64,000 bases of DNA from Pseudoclavibacter terrae (GCF_008831075.1 NZ_WBJX01000002.1:186001-250000), one strand, 5' to 3'; counted from the stretch's first letter, positions 51,736 to 60,548 are shown. Notes: generated from the letters alone by a model not told the origin. A program made the numbers and translations.

Positions 51736-52676
51736 TGCTGCGCTGCGAGGAAGCGCTCGATGTCGTCGAGCACCAGGGCTCCACCCTTGGGGCCGACGCC
51801 GGAGACCCAGTAGCTCGTGTCGACGAGGGTGACGGACGGGAACTCGGTGGCGTTCTGGGTGATCGCGGTCGGCACGGTCGACGCGTCCTCGACGTCTGCC
51901 GTCGTCACGAAGACGTAGTCGGCCTTGGCCTCGAGGATGTTCTCCGGCGAGATGTCAGCCTGCAGTCCGTCCTCCCACTGCTGCTCGGGAATGGTGAGCC
52001 CGGCGCATTCGAGCGCCCCGCCAGCGAACGACGTGGGGCCGTAGAGACTGAGCATCGTCTCGTCGCGCGGCCGGATGAGGTTGGCGGTCTTCCCTGCCGA
52101 TCCCGTCTGGCTCTTGATCTCCTCGCAGCGGTCGTTGAAGCCGGTGAGGAGTTCCTGGGCCTCGTCCTGCTGTCCCAGCGCCTCGCCGATGAGGAGCACG
52201 TTCTCCTGCCACGGGTCGGCCTGCGTGGCCATGAACACGGTCGGCGCGATGGCTCCGAGCTGGTCGTAGAGCTTCGAGTGGCGGGATTCGGTGCCGAGGA
52301 TGAGGTCGGGCTTCAGAGCGGCGATGGCCTCGAGGTCGGGTTCCGGCACCGTACCGACGGGTTCGACGCCGTCGACGCCGAGGTATTCGGGGATGCCCGC
52401 GACGTTGCTGGCGACGGCCGCACCGACCGGGGTCACGCCGAGCGCGACGGCCGTGTCGAGCTCGACGGGCTCGAGGACCACGACGCGCTGCGGGTCGGCG
52501 GGGACCGCGGCCGTGCCTCTGGCGTGCTCGACGGAGCGGGTCGCGGATGCTCCGCCCTCGTTGTCCCCGGATGCGGGGGTCTCCGCGGCGCCGGTCGCGC
52601 ATCCGGCGAGGAGCAGGCCGGTGAGGGTGGCGGAGGCGATGAGGGCCGATGCCCTCCGTGTCGGGGATGAGTGCAT
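51732..52676 (-). CDS. Ferric siderophore ABC importer B, lipoprotein binding protein
   Basis: 314 residues. Lipobox LAGC with Cys26; then the helical-backbone binding fold (SVEHARGTAAVPADPQRVVVLEPVELDTAVALGVTPVGAA and PDLEAIAALKPDLILGTESRHSKLYDQL). GGAAG precedes ATG 52676. There is no iron box immediately upstream, so it is probably transcribed together with importer C from 56.9 kb. Confidence 0.92.
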   Translation of the reverse strand: MHSSPTRRASALIASATLTGLLLAGCATGAAETPASGDNEGGASATRSVEHARGTAAVPADPQRVVVLEPVELDTAVALGVTPVGAAVASNVAGIPEYLGVDGVEPVGTVPEPDLEAIAALKPDLILGTESRHSKLYDQLGAIAPTVFMATQADPWQENVLLIGEALGQQDEAQELLTGFNDRCEEIKSQTGSAGKTANLIRPRDETMLSLYGPTSFAGGALECAGLTIPEQQWEDGLQADISPENILEAKADYVFVTTADVEDASTVPTAITQNATEFPSVTLVDTSYWVSGVGPKGGALVLDDIERFLAAQQ

Positions 52677-52747
52677 GGGAGTCGACTTCCGTGGAGGTGG
52701 ATGGGGTGGATCGCTGCGTGTCGAGTGCGGTTTGGGTGGGCCGCGGC

Positions 52748-53506
52748 TCAGCGGTAGTAGACGGCGAGCGGGTAGTCGCCGTCGTGGCGCACCTCGATGG
52801 GGGTGCCGAAGACGTGCTCGAGGGTCTCGGTCGTCATGAGGTCCTTCGGGCTGCCGGAGTGCGCGAGCTGCCCGTCGGTGAGGGCGATGATGTTGTCGGC
52901 GTAGGCGGCGGCGAAGTTGATGTCGTGGATGACGATCACGAACGTCTTGCCGAGCTCATCCGCGGCCCGACGAAGCTGGCCCATCATGGCGACGGCGTGC
53001 TTCATGTCGAGGTTGTTGAGCGGCTCGTCGAGGAGGATGTAGTCGGTGTCCTGTGCGAGCACCATGGCGACGTAGGCACGCTGCCGTTGCCCGCCGGAGA
53101 GCTGGTCGAGGTAGCGGTTCTCGAGGGCCGTGAGGTCGAGGAACTCGATGGCCCGGTCGATGTGCTGCTTGTCGTCTGGTGTGAGCCGCCCCTGCGAGTG
53201 GGGGAAGCGGCCGAAGCCGACGAGCTCGCGCACCGTGAGGCGGGTGACGAAGTGGTTCTCCTGGCGGAGGATCGAGACGACCTTCGCGAGGTCGCGGCTC
53301 TTCGCCTTCGTCACGTCGTGGCCGCCGACCGTGACCGTGCCGGTGCTCGCATCCGTCAGCCTGCCGACGATCGTGAGCAGCGTCGACTTGCCGGCGCCGT
53401 TCGGGCCGACGAGGGCGGTGATGCCGCCGGCGGGGATGTCGAGCGTGACGGGCCCGAGCACGGTCGCCTTGCCGTAGGTCTTGGTGACGTTCGAGAGCGA
53501 GATCAC
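52748..53506 (-). CDS. Ferric siderophore ABC importer C, ATP-binding subunit (YclP-like)
   Basis: 252 residues: Walker A GPNGAGKS, Q loop ILRQENHFVTRLTVRELVGFGRFPHSQGRL, signature LSGGQRQRAYVAMVLAQ, Walker B YILLDEPLNNLDMKH. The DTDYILLDEPLNNLDMKHAV and HDINFAAAYAD blocks are those of the YclP/FatE branch, linked to petrobactin or catechol siderophores. GTG 53506 overlaps the TGA of a displaced second copy of the upstream permease tail (53503-53529). Confidence 0.92.
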   Translation of the reverse strand: MISLSNVTKTYGKATVLGPVTLDIPAGGITALVGPNGAGKSTLLTIVGRLTDASTGTVTVGGHDVTKAKSRDLAKVVSILRQENHFVTRLTVRELVGFGRFPHSQGRLTPDDKQHIDRAIEFLDLTALENRYLDQLSGGQRQRAYVAMVLAQDTDYILLDEPLNNLDMKHAVAMMGQLRRAADELGKTFVIVIHDINFAAAYADNIIALTDGQLAHSGSPKDLMTTETLEHVFGTPIEVRHDGDYPLAVYYR

Positions 53507-53567
53507 AGGGCGCCCTTTCGGAGCAGGTAGCTAAGCGGAGTCACAGCGCACCTTTACGTAATAGGTA
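53503..53567. repeat. Duplicated, synonymously recoded gene tail
   Basis: 53541-53567 (minus strand) is the real end of the permease gene and encodes YLLRKGAL-stop. 53503-53529 encodes the same eight residues and stop again, in a different frame, 38 bp further on. All seven differences in 27 bases are synonymous. The first copy uses AT-rich codons (CTA TTA CGT AAA GGT) unlike the rest of the gene, and forms the near-palindrome ACCTATTACGTAAAGGT. Confidence 0.85.
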
Positions 53568-54590
53568 ACAGATGAAGAAGAGGCCGCCGACGAACTCGAT
53601 GATGATCGAGAGGGTGCCGGCCGCGTAGAACACGTGGCGCAGCACGAAGTACCCGCCGAGCAGGGTGAGCATGCCGAGGAGCATCGCGAACGGGATGACG
53701 TGCTTGTGCTGCGACGACCCGGTCAGCTGGTAGGCGAGGGTCGCGACGATGAAGCCGAAGAACGTCATGGGGCCGACGAGGGTCGTCGAGATGGAGATGA
53801 GCACGGCCGTCAGGATGAGCAGCACCGTGACCTTGCGCTTGTAGGCGACGCCGAGGTTGACGGCGGTGTCGCGGCCGAGGGCGAGCACGTCGAGGGTGTT
53901 CCTGGTGCGCCAGATGAAGGCGAGCACGACCGCGATGATGATCGCCGCCCACGGCAGGTACTCGGGGTTCGAGTTGCTGAGGTTGCCGAAGAGCTTCGCT
54001 GAGAGCACGTCGAACTCGCTCGGCGTGAGGAGGCGCTGCATGAACGTCGAGAGCGAGCCGAAGCCCACGCCGAAGACGACGCCGATGAGCAGCATGATGT
54101 GCAGGTTGCCGCGCTTGCCGGAGAAGAGCCACGTGTAGAGCACGGTTGCGAAGCCGACCATGAGGAAGCTCTGCAGGAACACCTTGGGGAGGCCGTCGGT
54201 CGAGGCGAGTGCGGCACCGCCGAGGAAGAACACGAGGGCGGTCTGGAAGACGACGTAGATCGCGTCGAACCCCATGATCGAGGGGGTCAGGATGCGGTTG
54301 CCGGTCGCGGTGTGGAAGAGGACCGTGGCGACGGCCTGGCAGGCGGCGACGATGATGACGGTCGCGACCGTGACGACACGCAGGTTCACGGCGAGCCAGA
54401 AGCCGCGGCTGCCCGGCTCCATGGCGATGTCGTAGGTGAGCACGCCGACGGCCGAGAGCACGACGAGCGCGCCGAGGATGCTGAACCGCAGCCACGGGCG
54501 GGGAGGCTTGGCGGGCTTGGAGGCGTCGCTGACCTTGTCGCCGACGCGGCGGGACGTAGATCTCGGGAAGCGGGGCACGGTGTCAGCCAT
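53541..54590 (-). CDS. Ferric siderophore ABC importer C, FecCD permease (YclO-like)
   Basis: 349 residues, about nine membrane segments: LRVVTVATVIIVAACQAVATVLFHTATGNRILTPSIMGFDAIYVVFQT and TLVGPMTFFGFIVATLAYQLTG mark the YclO branch of FecCD permeases. Its start overlaps the other permease gene by 8 bp. The last nine codons are AT-rich and followed, 11 bp after the stop, by a GC-rich copy of the same tail that would have overlapped the ATPase start. Confidence 0.92.
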   Translation of the reverse strand: MADTVPRFPRSTSRRVGDKVSDASKPAKPPRPWLRFSILGALVVLSAVGVLTYDIAMEPGSRGFWLAVNLRVVTVATVIIVAACQAVATVLFHTATGNRILTPSIMGFDAIYVVFQTALVFFLGGAALASTDGLPKVFLQSFLMVGFATVLYTWLFSGKRGNLHIMLLIGVVFGVGFGSLSTFMQRLLTPSEFDVLSAKLFGNLSNSNPEYLPWAAIIIAVVLAFIWRTRNTLDVLALGRDTAVNLGVAYKRKVTVLLILTAVLISISTTLVGPMTFFGFIVATLAYQLTGSSQHKHVIPFAMLLGMLTLLGGYFVLRHVFYAAGTLSIIIEFVGGLFFICYLLRKGAL

Positions 54591-55596
54591 CGCGCCGCAT
54601 CCGGAGCAGGAGGGTGATGAAGACGGCGGCGCCGACCATGCCGAGGATCATCGAGACGGGCAGCTCGAAGGGCATGCGGATGACGCGGCCGATGATGTCG
54701 CAGACGATGATGATGCCGACGCCGAGCACGCACACCCACGGCAGGTTCGACCTGAGGTTGTCGCCGCGGGCCATGGAGACGAGGTTCGGCACGATGAGCC
54801 CGAGGAACGGAAGGAAGCCGACGACGACGGTCGTGACGCCGGTCGCGATGGCGACGAGCGCGGTGCCGATGAACATGACGAGGTTGTAGTTGACGCCGAA
54901 GTTCGTGGCGATGTCCTTGCCGAGGCCGGCGACGGTGAAGCGGTCGGCGACGAAGTAGGCGATGACGACGATGATGGCGACGATCCACAGCACCTCGTAG
55001 CGGCCGCGCACGACGCTCGTGAAGCTGCCCATGAACCAGGTGCCGAGCATCTGCAGGTAGTTTGTCTCGATCGCGAGCCAGGTGGTGAAGGCGGAGACGA
55101 CGGCGCCGAGCATGATGCCGATGAGGGGCACGATGAGGGCCGAGCGGAGGGCGACTCGGCGCAGCACGGCGAGGAACACCATGGTGCCGATGAAGGCGGA
55201 AGCGCTCGCCATGACCATGCGCGTCGTGAGGCCGGCTGCCGGGACGAGGATGTAGCTCACGAGCAGGCCGAGCGCCGACCACTCGGTGGTGCCCGTCGTG
55301 GTGGGCTCGACGAAGCGGTTCTGGGTGAGGAGCTGCAGGATGAGGCCGGAGACGCTCATGGCGCATCCGGCCAGCACGAGGGAGACGGTGCGGGGGACGC
55401 GGGAGATCCAGATCATCTCGCCGCCGAACTCGTTGCCCGCGATGTCGTAGGCGCCCACGAAGAGGGAGAGCACGGCGAGGCCGAGGACCACCGCGATGCC
55501 AACCGGGAGGGCGCCTCGGCGGTTGAGGAGCGGCACGCGGGGTACGGGAGTGGCCCGCGGCGCCGATGCGGCCGGGGGTGGGGCTGTTGCTGTCAT
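54583..55596 (-). CDS. Ferric siderophore ABC importer C, FecCD permease (YclN-like)
   Basis: 337 residues: ISRVPRTVSLVLAGCAMSVSGLILQLLTQNRFVEPTTTGTTEWSALGLL and VVVGFLPFLGLIVPNLVSMARGDNLRSNLPW are typical of the YclN branch. The start at ATG 55596 is chosen because the frame upstream is antisense-like; it is 125 bp after the binding-protein gene, a gap with no evident signal. Confidence 0.92.
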   Translation of the reverse strand: MTATAPPPAASAPRATPVPRVPLLNRRGALPVGIAVVLGLAVLSLFVGAYDIAGNEFGGEMIWISRVPRTVSLVLAGCAMSVSGLILQLLTQNRFVEPTTTGTTEWSALGLLVSYILVPAAGLTTRMVMASASAFIGTMVFLAVLRRVALRSALIVPLIGIMLGAVVSAFTTWLAIETNYLQMLGTWFMGSFTSVVRGRYEVLWIVAIIVVIAYFVADRFTVAGLGKDIATNFGVNYNLVMFIGTALVAIATGVTTVVVGFLPFLGLIVPNLVSMARGDNLRSNLPWVCVLGVGIIIVCDIIGRVIRMPFELPVSMILGMVGAAVFITLLLRMRRDG

Positions 55597-55721
55597 TCGC
55601 TCGCTGTCATGGGCTGGCGGGCTGGGTGCTGTGCTGTGCTGGGTCTGCTGCGCTGTGCCCCGCCGCCCGGACGACGTGGGGGCGCCTTCCGAGCGGCGGG
55701 GCACAGGGCGGGGTGCGCTGC

Positions 55722-56738
55722 CTAGCTGCTGGCTCCGGCGAACGCCGCGGCGACGTCGGCGTAGAGGCCGGTGTAGGCCTGGATGCCCTCGTCGAGGTAG
55801 AACGTCGGGTCGAGGTAGACGATCTGGTTCTTCTGCACGGCCGGCACGTTCTGGAGGGCCTCGGCGCCTGCGATGAGGTCGGCTGCCGCGGTTGCGCCCT
55901 CTTCGCCGGTGCCGGCGTCGCGGTCGAGCACGATCATCCACTCGGGGTTGGCCTGTGCGATGGCCTCGACGCTGATGTCGTCGCCGTGGGAGGCGTCTTC
56001 AGCGGCCTGGTCGATGGCCGGGGTGAGGCCGATCGTTGGGAAGAGCTGGCCGACGCCGCGGCCCTCGCCCGGTGCCGCGTAGGCGATCTCGCCGCCGGAC
56101 GTGATGAGGCCCACGACCGTGTCGGTGCCGTTGTAGGCGCTCTTGGCGTCTGCGATGGCCGTGTCGAAGGCGGCGATCGTCTCGGCGGCTTCTTCTTCCT
56201 TGTCGAAGATCTGGCCGAGGATCTCGACCTGGCGCTTCAGCTCGCTGGTCGCCTCTTCGCCGTCGCGGGCGTTGATCTCGATCGTGGTCGGCTGGATCGC
56301 CTTGAGGTCCTCGTAGTAGTCCTGGAAGCGGTAGCCGCCGATGATGAGGTCGGGGTCTGCCTCGATGATGGCCTCGAGGTCGGGCTCTCGGTGGAGGCCG
56401 ACGTCGAGCACCTCGTCGCCACCTGCGAGGTCCGGCCAGACGCTCTCCATGAGCGGCTTGGGGGCTGCGACGACGTCGATGCCCCAGTCGCTGAGGGTCT
56501 GGAACGTGGTGTTGTCGAGGGCGACGACTCGCTCCGGGTTCACGGGCACTTCGATCTCGCCGTGGTTGTCGGTGATCGTGACGGTTCCGGATGCTGCTGC
56601 CGCCGCGTCTGCGTCGGCGGCCGGTGCGGAGTCGGCGGGGGCGCATCCGGCGAGCAGGAGCGCCGAGATGGCGAGGAGGCCGGCTCCCTGGATACGTGCG
56701 GCGGTGCGCCGGGTTGGGGCGGTGAGCGTTTTGGGCAT
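55722..56738 (-). CDS. Ferric siderophore ABC importer C, lipoprotein binding protein (YclQ-like)
   Basis: 338 residues. Twin-Arg-free lipoprotein signal with lipobox LAGC, Cys32, after an 18-residue basic leader; mature protein begins with an Ala/Asp linker, then VTITDNHGEIEVPVNPERVVALDNTTFQTLSDWGIDVVAAPKPLM and PDLIIGGYRFQDYYEDLKAIQPTTIEINAR. This is the YclQ/FatB type. First gene of the 48.7-56.7 kb importer array, behind the iron box at 56893-56911. Confidence 0.92.
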   Translation of the reverse strand: MPKTLTAPTRRTAARIQGAGLLAISALLLAGCAPADSAPAADADAAAAASGTVTITDNHGEIEVPVNPERVVALDNTTFQTLSDWGIDVVAAPKPLMESVWPDLAGGDEVLDVGLHREPDLEAIIEADPDLIIGGYRFQDYYEDLKAIQPTTIEINARDGEEATSELKRQVEILGQIFDKEEEAAETIAAFDTAIADAKSAYNGTDTVVGLITSGGEIAYAAPGEGRGVGQLFPTIGLTPAIDQAAEDASHGDDISVEAIAQANPEWMIVLDRDAGTGEEGATAAADLIAGAEALQNVPAVQKNQIVYLDPTFYLDEGIQAYTGLYADVAAAFAGASS

Positions 56739-56892
56739 GGCGGATCCTCGGTTCGGGGATGGGCTGTGCTTCGCGCACAGGTGGTGTTTCGGGCACGGAT
56801 GTGAAGCCGCTGCAGGGGCCGCACGGGCGCTTCGGGGCGGACGGGCCAAGCCTGCGAATCGTGCTGATCATCCAGCGCGACTCGGCTTCGAG

Positions 56893-56911
56893 TAAGGCGA
56901 GCCTATCTTAA
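56893..56911 (-). promoter_or_regulatory. IdeR/DmdR1-like iron box for importers C and B
   Basis: TTAAGATAGGCTCGCCTTA matches 14 of 19 positions of the iron-box consensus and includes a TAGGCT that could be the -10 itself. It lies 155 bp upstream of the YclQ-like gene and about 80 bp from the divergent FUSC gene. Confidence 0.7.
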
Positions 56912-56993
56912 GTTCCGGGGCGGCGTCGGGCGAGGTTGAGCCGAGTTCGGGGGAGAAGTGCCCGGAGCGAGACAGGCGCGAGACAATGGGGTA

Positions 56994-58199
56994 ATGCCTT
57001 CTCCTCGTCCTTCGATGATCCCCGGTTGGCGTGACCTCACGACGATGGGCCCCTACCGCCGAGACCACTGGGTGGCGCTGCGAGTCGCCTTGGCGATCGG
57101 GGTGCCCCTTGTGCTGCTGTGGGCGACCGGGTCGATGCCGCTCGCGATCTTCGCCGTCTTCGGGGCGTTCACGAGCGTCTACGGCCGTGGGCTCAGCGTG
57201 TTCGGACGGTTCCGGATGCAGTCGATCGCGGCGGGTTCGCTCCTCGCGTCGGTCGGGGTGGGCGCCGTCATCGCGTTGTCGCCCGAGCGAGCTCTGCTCG
57301 TGCTGCCCGCTGCGACGGTCTGGGCGTTCCTCATGTCGCTCCTCGGCGACCGGGTGCGGTGGGCTCCGCCAGGGCCGATGTTCCAGATCTTCGCGCTGGC
57401 CGCCATCGCGGCGCTCGCGGTGGGTGGCGAGGTGCTGCTGGTCGGCATCGGTGTCGCGGTTGCGACGGCAGCATGGTCGCTGCTGCTCGGGCTCGCGTTC
57501 GGCGCTGTCGGTGTCGTCGTGGATCGGGCGCGTGCGCGCACCGGGGCCGAGACGTCGGGGCCGACGAGAGCCGCCGCCGCTGGGACCACTGTCGCTGGGG
57601 TCGATCCTGCACGCGCTGGGGCCGCGGATGCTGGTGCTGGTGCCGCGGGTACGGGGCGTTCTGGTCTGGCGCCGGCGACGGGCTCGATTCGGTCGGTGCG
57701 TCCCGTGCGTTCCACGACGGTGGGTCGGGCGGGGATGTTCGCGGTCGGCACCCTGATCGCCGGCGCCATCCCGTTGCTGATCGGCATCGGGCATCCGTAT
57801 TGGGCGATGGTGTCTGCGATCGCGGGGCTGTCGGCGGCGACTGGGTTCCACCGGGTGCTGCGGGCCACGCATCGACTTGTAGGCACCGTGCTGGGTCTTG
57901 GCGTGGCGGCGGTGCTGCTGGCGTTCGAGCCCAGTGGGCTTGTGGTGGTGCTGCTGGTGATCGTCCTGCAGGGCGGAGTCGAGCTCTTCATCGTGCGCAA
58001 CTACACGATCGGGTTGCTGTTCCTGACGCCGCTTGTGCTGGTCATGGGTCGGCTCGCGGGTGACGTCTCTGCGGGCCAGCTGCTGCTGGAGCGCGGAGTG
58101 GAGACGGCCATCGGGGTGGCGGTCGCGATCGGCATCGCGGTGGTGCTCGAGTGGCGGCCGTGGTCGCGCGAGCCGGCGACCGAGACGCAGGCCAGGTGA
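56994..58199 (+). CDS. FUSC-family membrane protein
   Basis: 401 residues. Two membrane blocks (about 30-195 and 255-395) flank a low-complexity Ala/Gly/Thr cytoplasmic segment (ARARTGAETSGPTRAAAAGTTVAG...), as in FUSC/aromatic acid exporter-like proteins; the second block has GHPYWAMVSAIAGLSAATGFHRVLRATHRLVGTVLG. It may export small organic acids. Divergent from importer C with the iron box between, so iron control is possible but not shown. Confidence 0.85.
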   Translation: MPSPRPSMIPGWRDLTTMGPYRRDHWVALRVALAIGVPLVLLWATGSMPLAIFAVFGAFTSVYGRGLSVFGRFRMQSIAAGSLLASVGVGAVIALSPERALLVLPAATVWAFLMSLLGDRVRWAPPGPMFQIFALAAIAALAVGGEVLLVGIGVAVATAAWSLLLGLAFGAVGVVVDRARARTGAETSGPTRAAAAGTTVAGVDPARAGAADAGAGAAGTGRSGLAPATGSIRSVRPVRSTTVGRAGMFAVGTLIAGAIPLLIGIGHPYWAMVSAIAGLSAATGFHRVLRATHRLVGTVLGLGVAAVLLAFEPSGLVVVLLVIVLQGGVELFIVRNYTIGLLFLTPLVLVMGRLAGDVSAGQLLLERGVETAIGVAVAIGIAVVLEWRPWSREPATETQAR

Positions 58200-58290
58200 G
58201 GGCGCGTGTTGTCCGCGGAGCGGGAGCCACGGGCCGACGTGTGAGGCGAGGAACTGCCTGGCAGACCGGGGTCACCTGCCTCTTCCAAGG

Positions 58291-58297
58291 TAGAGAT
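58291..58297 (+). promoter_or_regulatory. Possible -10 element of helR
   Basis: TAGAGAT just upstream of the rifamycin-associated element, so the element would lie at the start of the transcript. Confidence 0.35.
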
Positions 58298-58303
58298 CAC
58301 CAG

Positions 58304-58323
58304 GGGGCTTGCCGCAAGACCCC
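58304..58323. promoter_or_regulatory. Rifamycin-associated element (RAE)
   Basis: GGGGCTTGCCGCAAGACCCC is an inverted repeat that agrees at 18 of 20 positions with the element described upstream of rifamycin-inactivating and helR genes in actinobacteria (GGGGCTTGCGGCAAGGCCCC). It lies 24 bp before the GTG start of the HelR-like gene, the expected position. Confidence 0.8.
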
Positions 58324-58347
58324 GTCGAGGCACCAGAATGAGCGATC

Positions 58348-60513
58348 GTGACATCTCCTGCTGAAGTCTTTGCCCTGCCGCCGCGCCTGTCGTTCAAATC
58401 GGACCCGGAACTCGTCGGTGAGGATGTCAATCAGTTCGCGGCGATCGCCGGGGCGTTGTCGCGCCAGAAGCGTGAGCTGGCGGCGCGCCTTGACGAGCTC
58501 CGGCTCACCGATGGTGGGTCGGGGCAGCAGGCGCTTGATCGGGATACTGAGATCCACCGCCTGTCGCGGCAGCTTCGCGGGCTCGAGCGGTTCGGGGTGG
58601 ATGCGTGCCTGGGGCGTATGACGCCGGCGGACGGGTCTCCGGATATCTACGTGGGGCGCTTCGGCCTGGCGGATGAGGATGGGCGGCGCCTGCTCATCGA
58701 CTGGCGGGTGCCGGCGGCCGAGCCGTTCTTCGCGGCGACGCACGCGAATCCGCTGGGCTTGGCGAGTCGGCGGCGGTACCGGTGGAACGTGGAGCGGGTT
58801 GTCGACTACTGGGACGAGGTGTTCGTTCCCGAGGAGATGGCCGGCCGCGTGGCGCTCGACGACCAGTCGTCGTTCATTGCGAGCCTCGGCTCTGCGCGGT
58901 CTGGGGAGATGCGGGATGTGCTCGGCACGATCCAGGCCGACCAGGACGCGATCATCCGGGCGGGTTCGCGTGGCGCGCTGGTCGTCGATGGCGGACCGGG
59001 AACGGGCAAGACGGTGGTCGCCCTGCACCGCACCGCGTTCCTGCTCTACTCTGACCCGCGTTTCAAGCAGGGCCGTGGCGGGGTGCTCTTCGTGGGGCCG
59101 AGCCGCCCGTATCTGAACTATGTGGCGAACGTGCTGCCGAGCCTGGGGGAGGACAGCGTGCAGCTGTGCACGCTGCGCGATCTGCTGCCTGAGGGGGCGG
59201 ATGCGCGTGAGGAGGCCGACGCATCCGTCGCGCGCCTGAAGTCGTCGCTCGATCTCGTGCGGGCCGTGGGCAAGGCCGTGCGCTACCACCAGCGTCCGCC
59301 CCGTGCGCCGTTCACGGTGACGACGAGCGACTCGCAGGAGCTGACGCTCGACGCGGCCGACTGGGCGGAGGCGTTCGTGGCGTACGAGCCTGGGCTCACC
59401 CACAACGAGGCTCGGGAGCAGGTGTGGGAGGAGGTGCTGCGCCTGCTCGTCGACAAGCGCTCGCCGAGCGCGTCGGAGCACTCGGTGCGGGCGTCGCTGG
59501 TGCGCGACGAGCGGCTGCGGGTTGCGTTCGCGAAGGCCTGGCCGCTGCTCGACCCGGCCTCGGTGATCGCCGACCTGTGGTCGGTGCCGGCGTACCTGCA
59601 GTGGTGCGCTCCCGAGCTGAGCGCCGATGAGGTGCGCAGGCTGCAGCGCTCCGACGCTCGTGCCTGGACTGCCTCGGACCTCCCGCTCATCGACGCGGCG
59701 AGGCGCCTCACGGGTGACCCGAACGAGTTCCGGCAGCGGGCGCGACGGGCTGAGGCGCTGGCATCGCAGCAGGAGAACATGTCGCACGTCGTCGACAACC
59801 TCATCGAGGGTGACGACGACGGGGAGGGGCTGGTCACGATGCTGCGGGTCGAGGATGCGCAGCACTCGCTCATCGACGAGGACTCGCTGCCGCCCGTCGA
59901 CTCCGACGAACTTGCGGGGCCGTTCGCGCATGTGGTGATCGATGAGGCGCAGGAGCTGACGGATGCGGAGTGGGCCATGCTGCTCGCGAGGTGCCCGTCG
60001 AGGAGCTTCACGATCGTCGGGGACCGGGCGCAGGCGCGTCACGGGTTCCGCGAGACGTGGGAGGAGCGGCTGCGGCGCATCGGTCTGCCGAAGGTCGAGG
60101 TCGCCCAGCTCACGATCAACTACCGCACGCCAGAAGAGGTCATGCTCGAGGCCGCACCCGTCATCCTCGAGGCGCTCCCGGATGCGAACGTGCCGGTCTC
60201 GGTCCGCAGCAGTGGTCTTCCGGTCATGTACGGCGATGTCGCTGAGCTTCAGGGAGTGCTGGATGCGTGGCTCGACGAGCACCTCGACGGGATCGCGTGC
60301 GTCATCACAGCGGTGGGCAGCGACTCGTTCCGCGATTTCGACAACCGCGGGCGGGTGCGCTCGCTCACTCCAGAGACCGCCAAGGGGCTCGAGTTCGATC
60401 TTGTGGTGCTCATCGACCCTGACCGCTTCGGAAGAGGCATCGAGGGGGCCGTCGACCGCTACGTCGCGATGACGAGGGCGACGCAGCAGCTGGTGGTGCT
60501 GACCTCGGAATGA
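58348..60513 (+). CDS. helR: HelR, RNA polymerase recycling motor ATPase
   Basis: 721 residues, a superfamily I helicase-like ATPase. Walker A is VDGGPGTGKTVVALHRTAFLLY (about 213-234), the DExx box VIDEAQELTDAEW (about 530) and the C-terminal VVLIDPDRFGRGIEGAVDRYVAMTRATQQLVVL. The N-terminal coiled part (ALSRQKRELAARLDELR) is the HelD-like arm. Known HelR proteins displace rifamycins from RNA polymerase and give resistance; the upstream RAE supports that role. The GTG at 58348 starts the conserved region. Confidence 0.88.
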   Translation: MTSPAEVFALPPRLSFKSDPELVGEDVNQFAAIAGALSRQKRELAARLDELRLTDGGSGQQALDRDTEIHRLSRQLRGLERFGVDACLGRMTPADGSPDIYVGRFGLADEDGRRLLIDWRVPAAEPFFAATHANPLGLASRRRYRWNVERVVDYWDEVFVPEEMAGRVALDDQSSFIASLGSARSGEMRDVLGTIQADQDAIIRAGSRGALVVDGGPGTGKTVVALHRTAFLLYSDPRFKQGRGGVLFVGPSRPYLNYVANVLPSLGEDSVQLCTLRDLLPEGADAREEADASVARLKSSLDLVRAVGKAVRYHQRPPRAPFTVTTSDSQELTLDAADWAEAFVAYEPGLTHNEAREQVWEEVLRLLVDKRSPSASEHSVRASLVRDERLRVAFAKAWPLLDPASVIADLWSVPAYLQWCAPELSADEVRRLQRSDARAWTASDLPLIDAARRLTGDPNEFRQRARRAEALASQQENMSHVVDNLIEGDDDGEGLVTMLRVEDAQHSLIDEDSLPPVDSDELAGPFAHVVIDEAQELTDAEWAMLLARCPSRSFTIVGDRAQARHGFRETWEERLRRIGLPKVEVAQLTINYRTPEEVMLEAAPVILEALPDANVPVSVRSSGLPVMYGDVAELQGVLDAWLDEHLDGIACVITAVGSDSFRDFDNRGRVRSLTPETAKGLEFDLVVLIDPDRFGRGIEGAVDRYVAMTRATQQLVVLTSE

Positions 60514-60548
60514 CGGCGCCGCGGCAGGTCCTGCTTGCAGGGCGGAGC

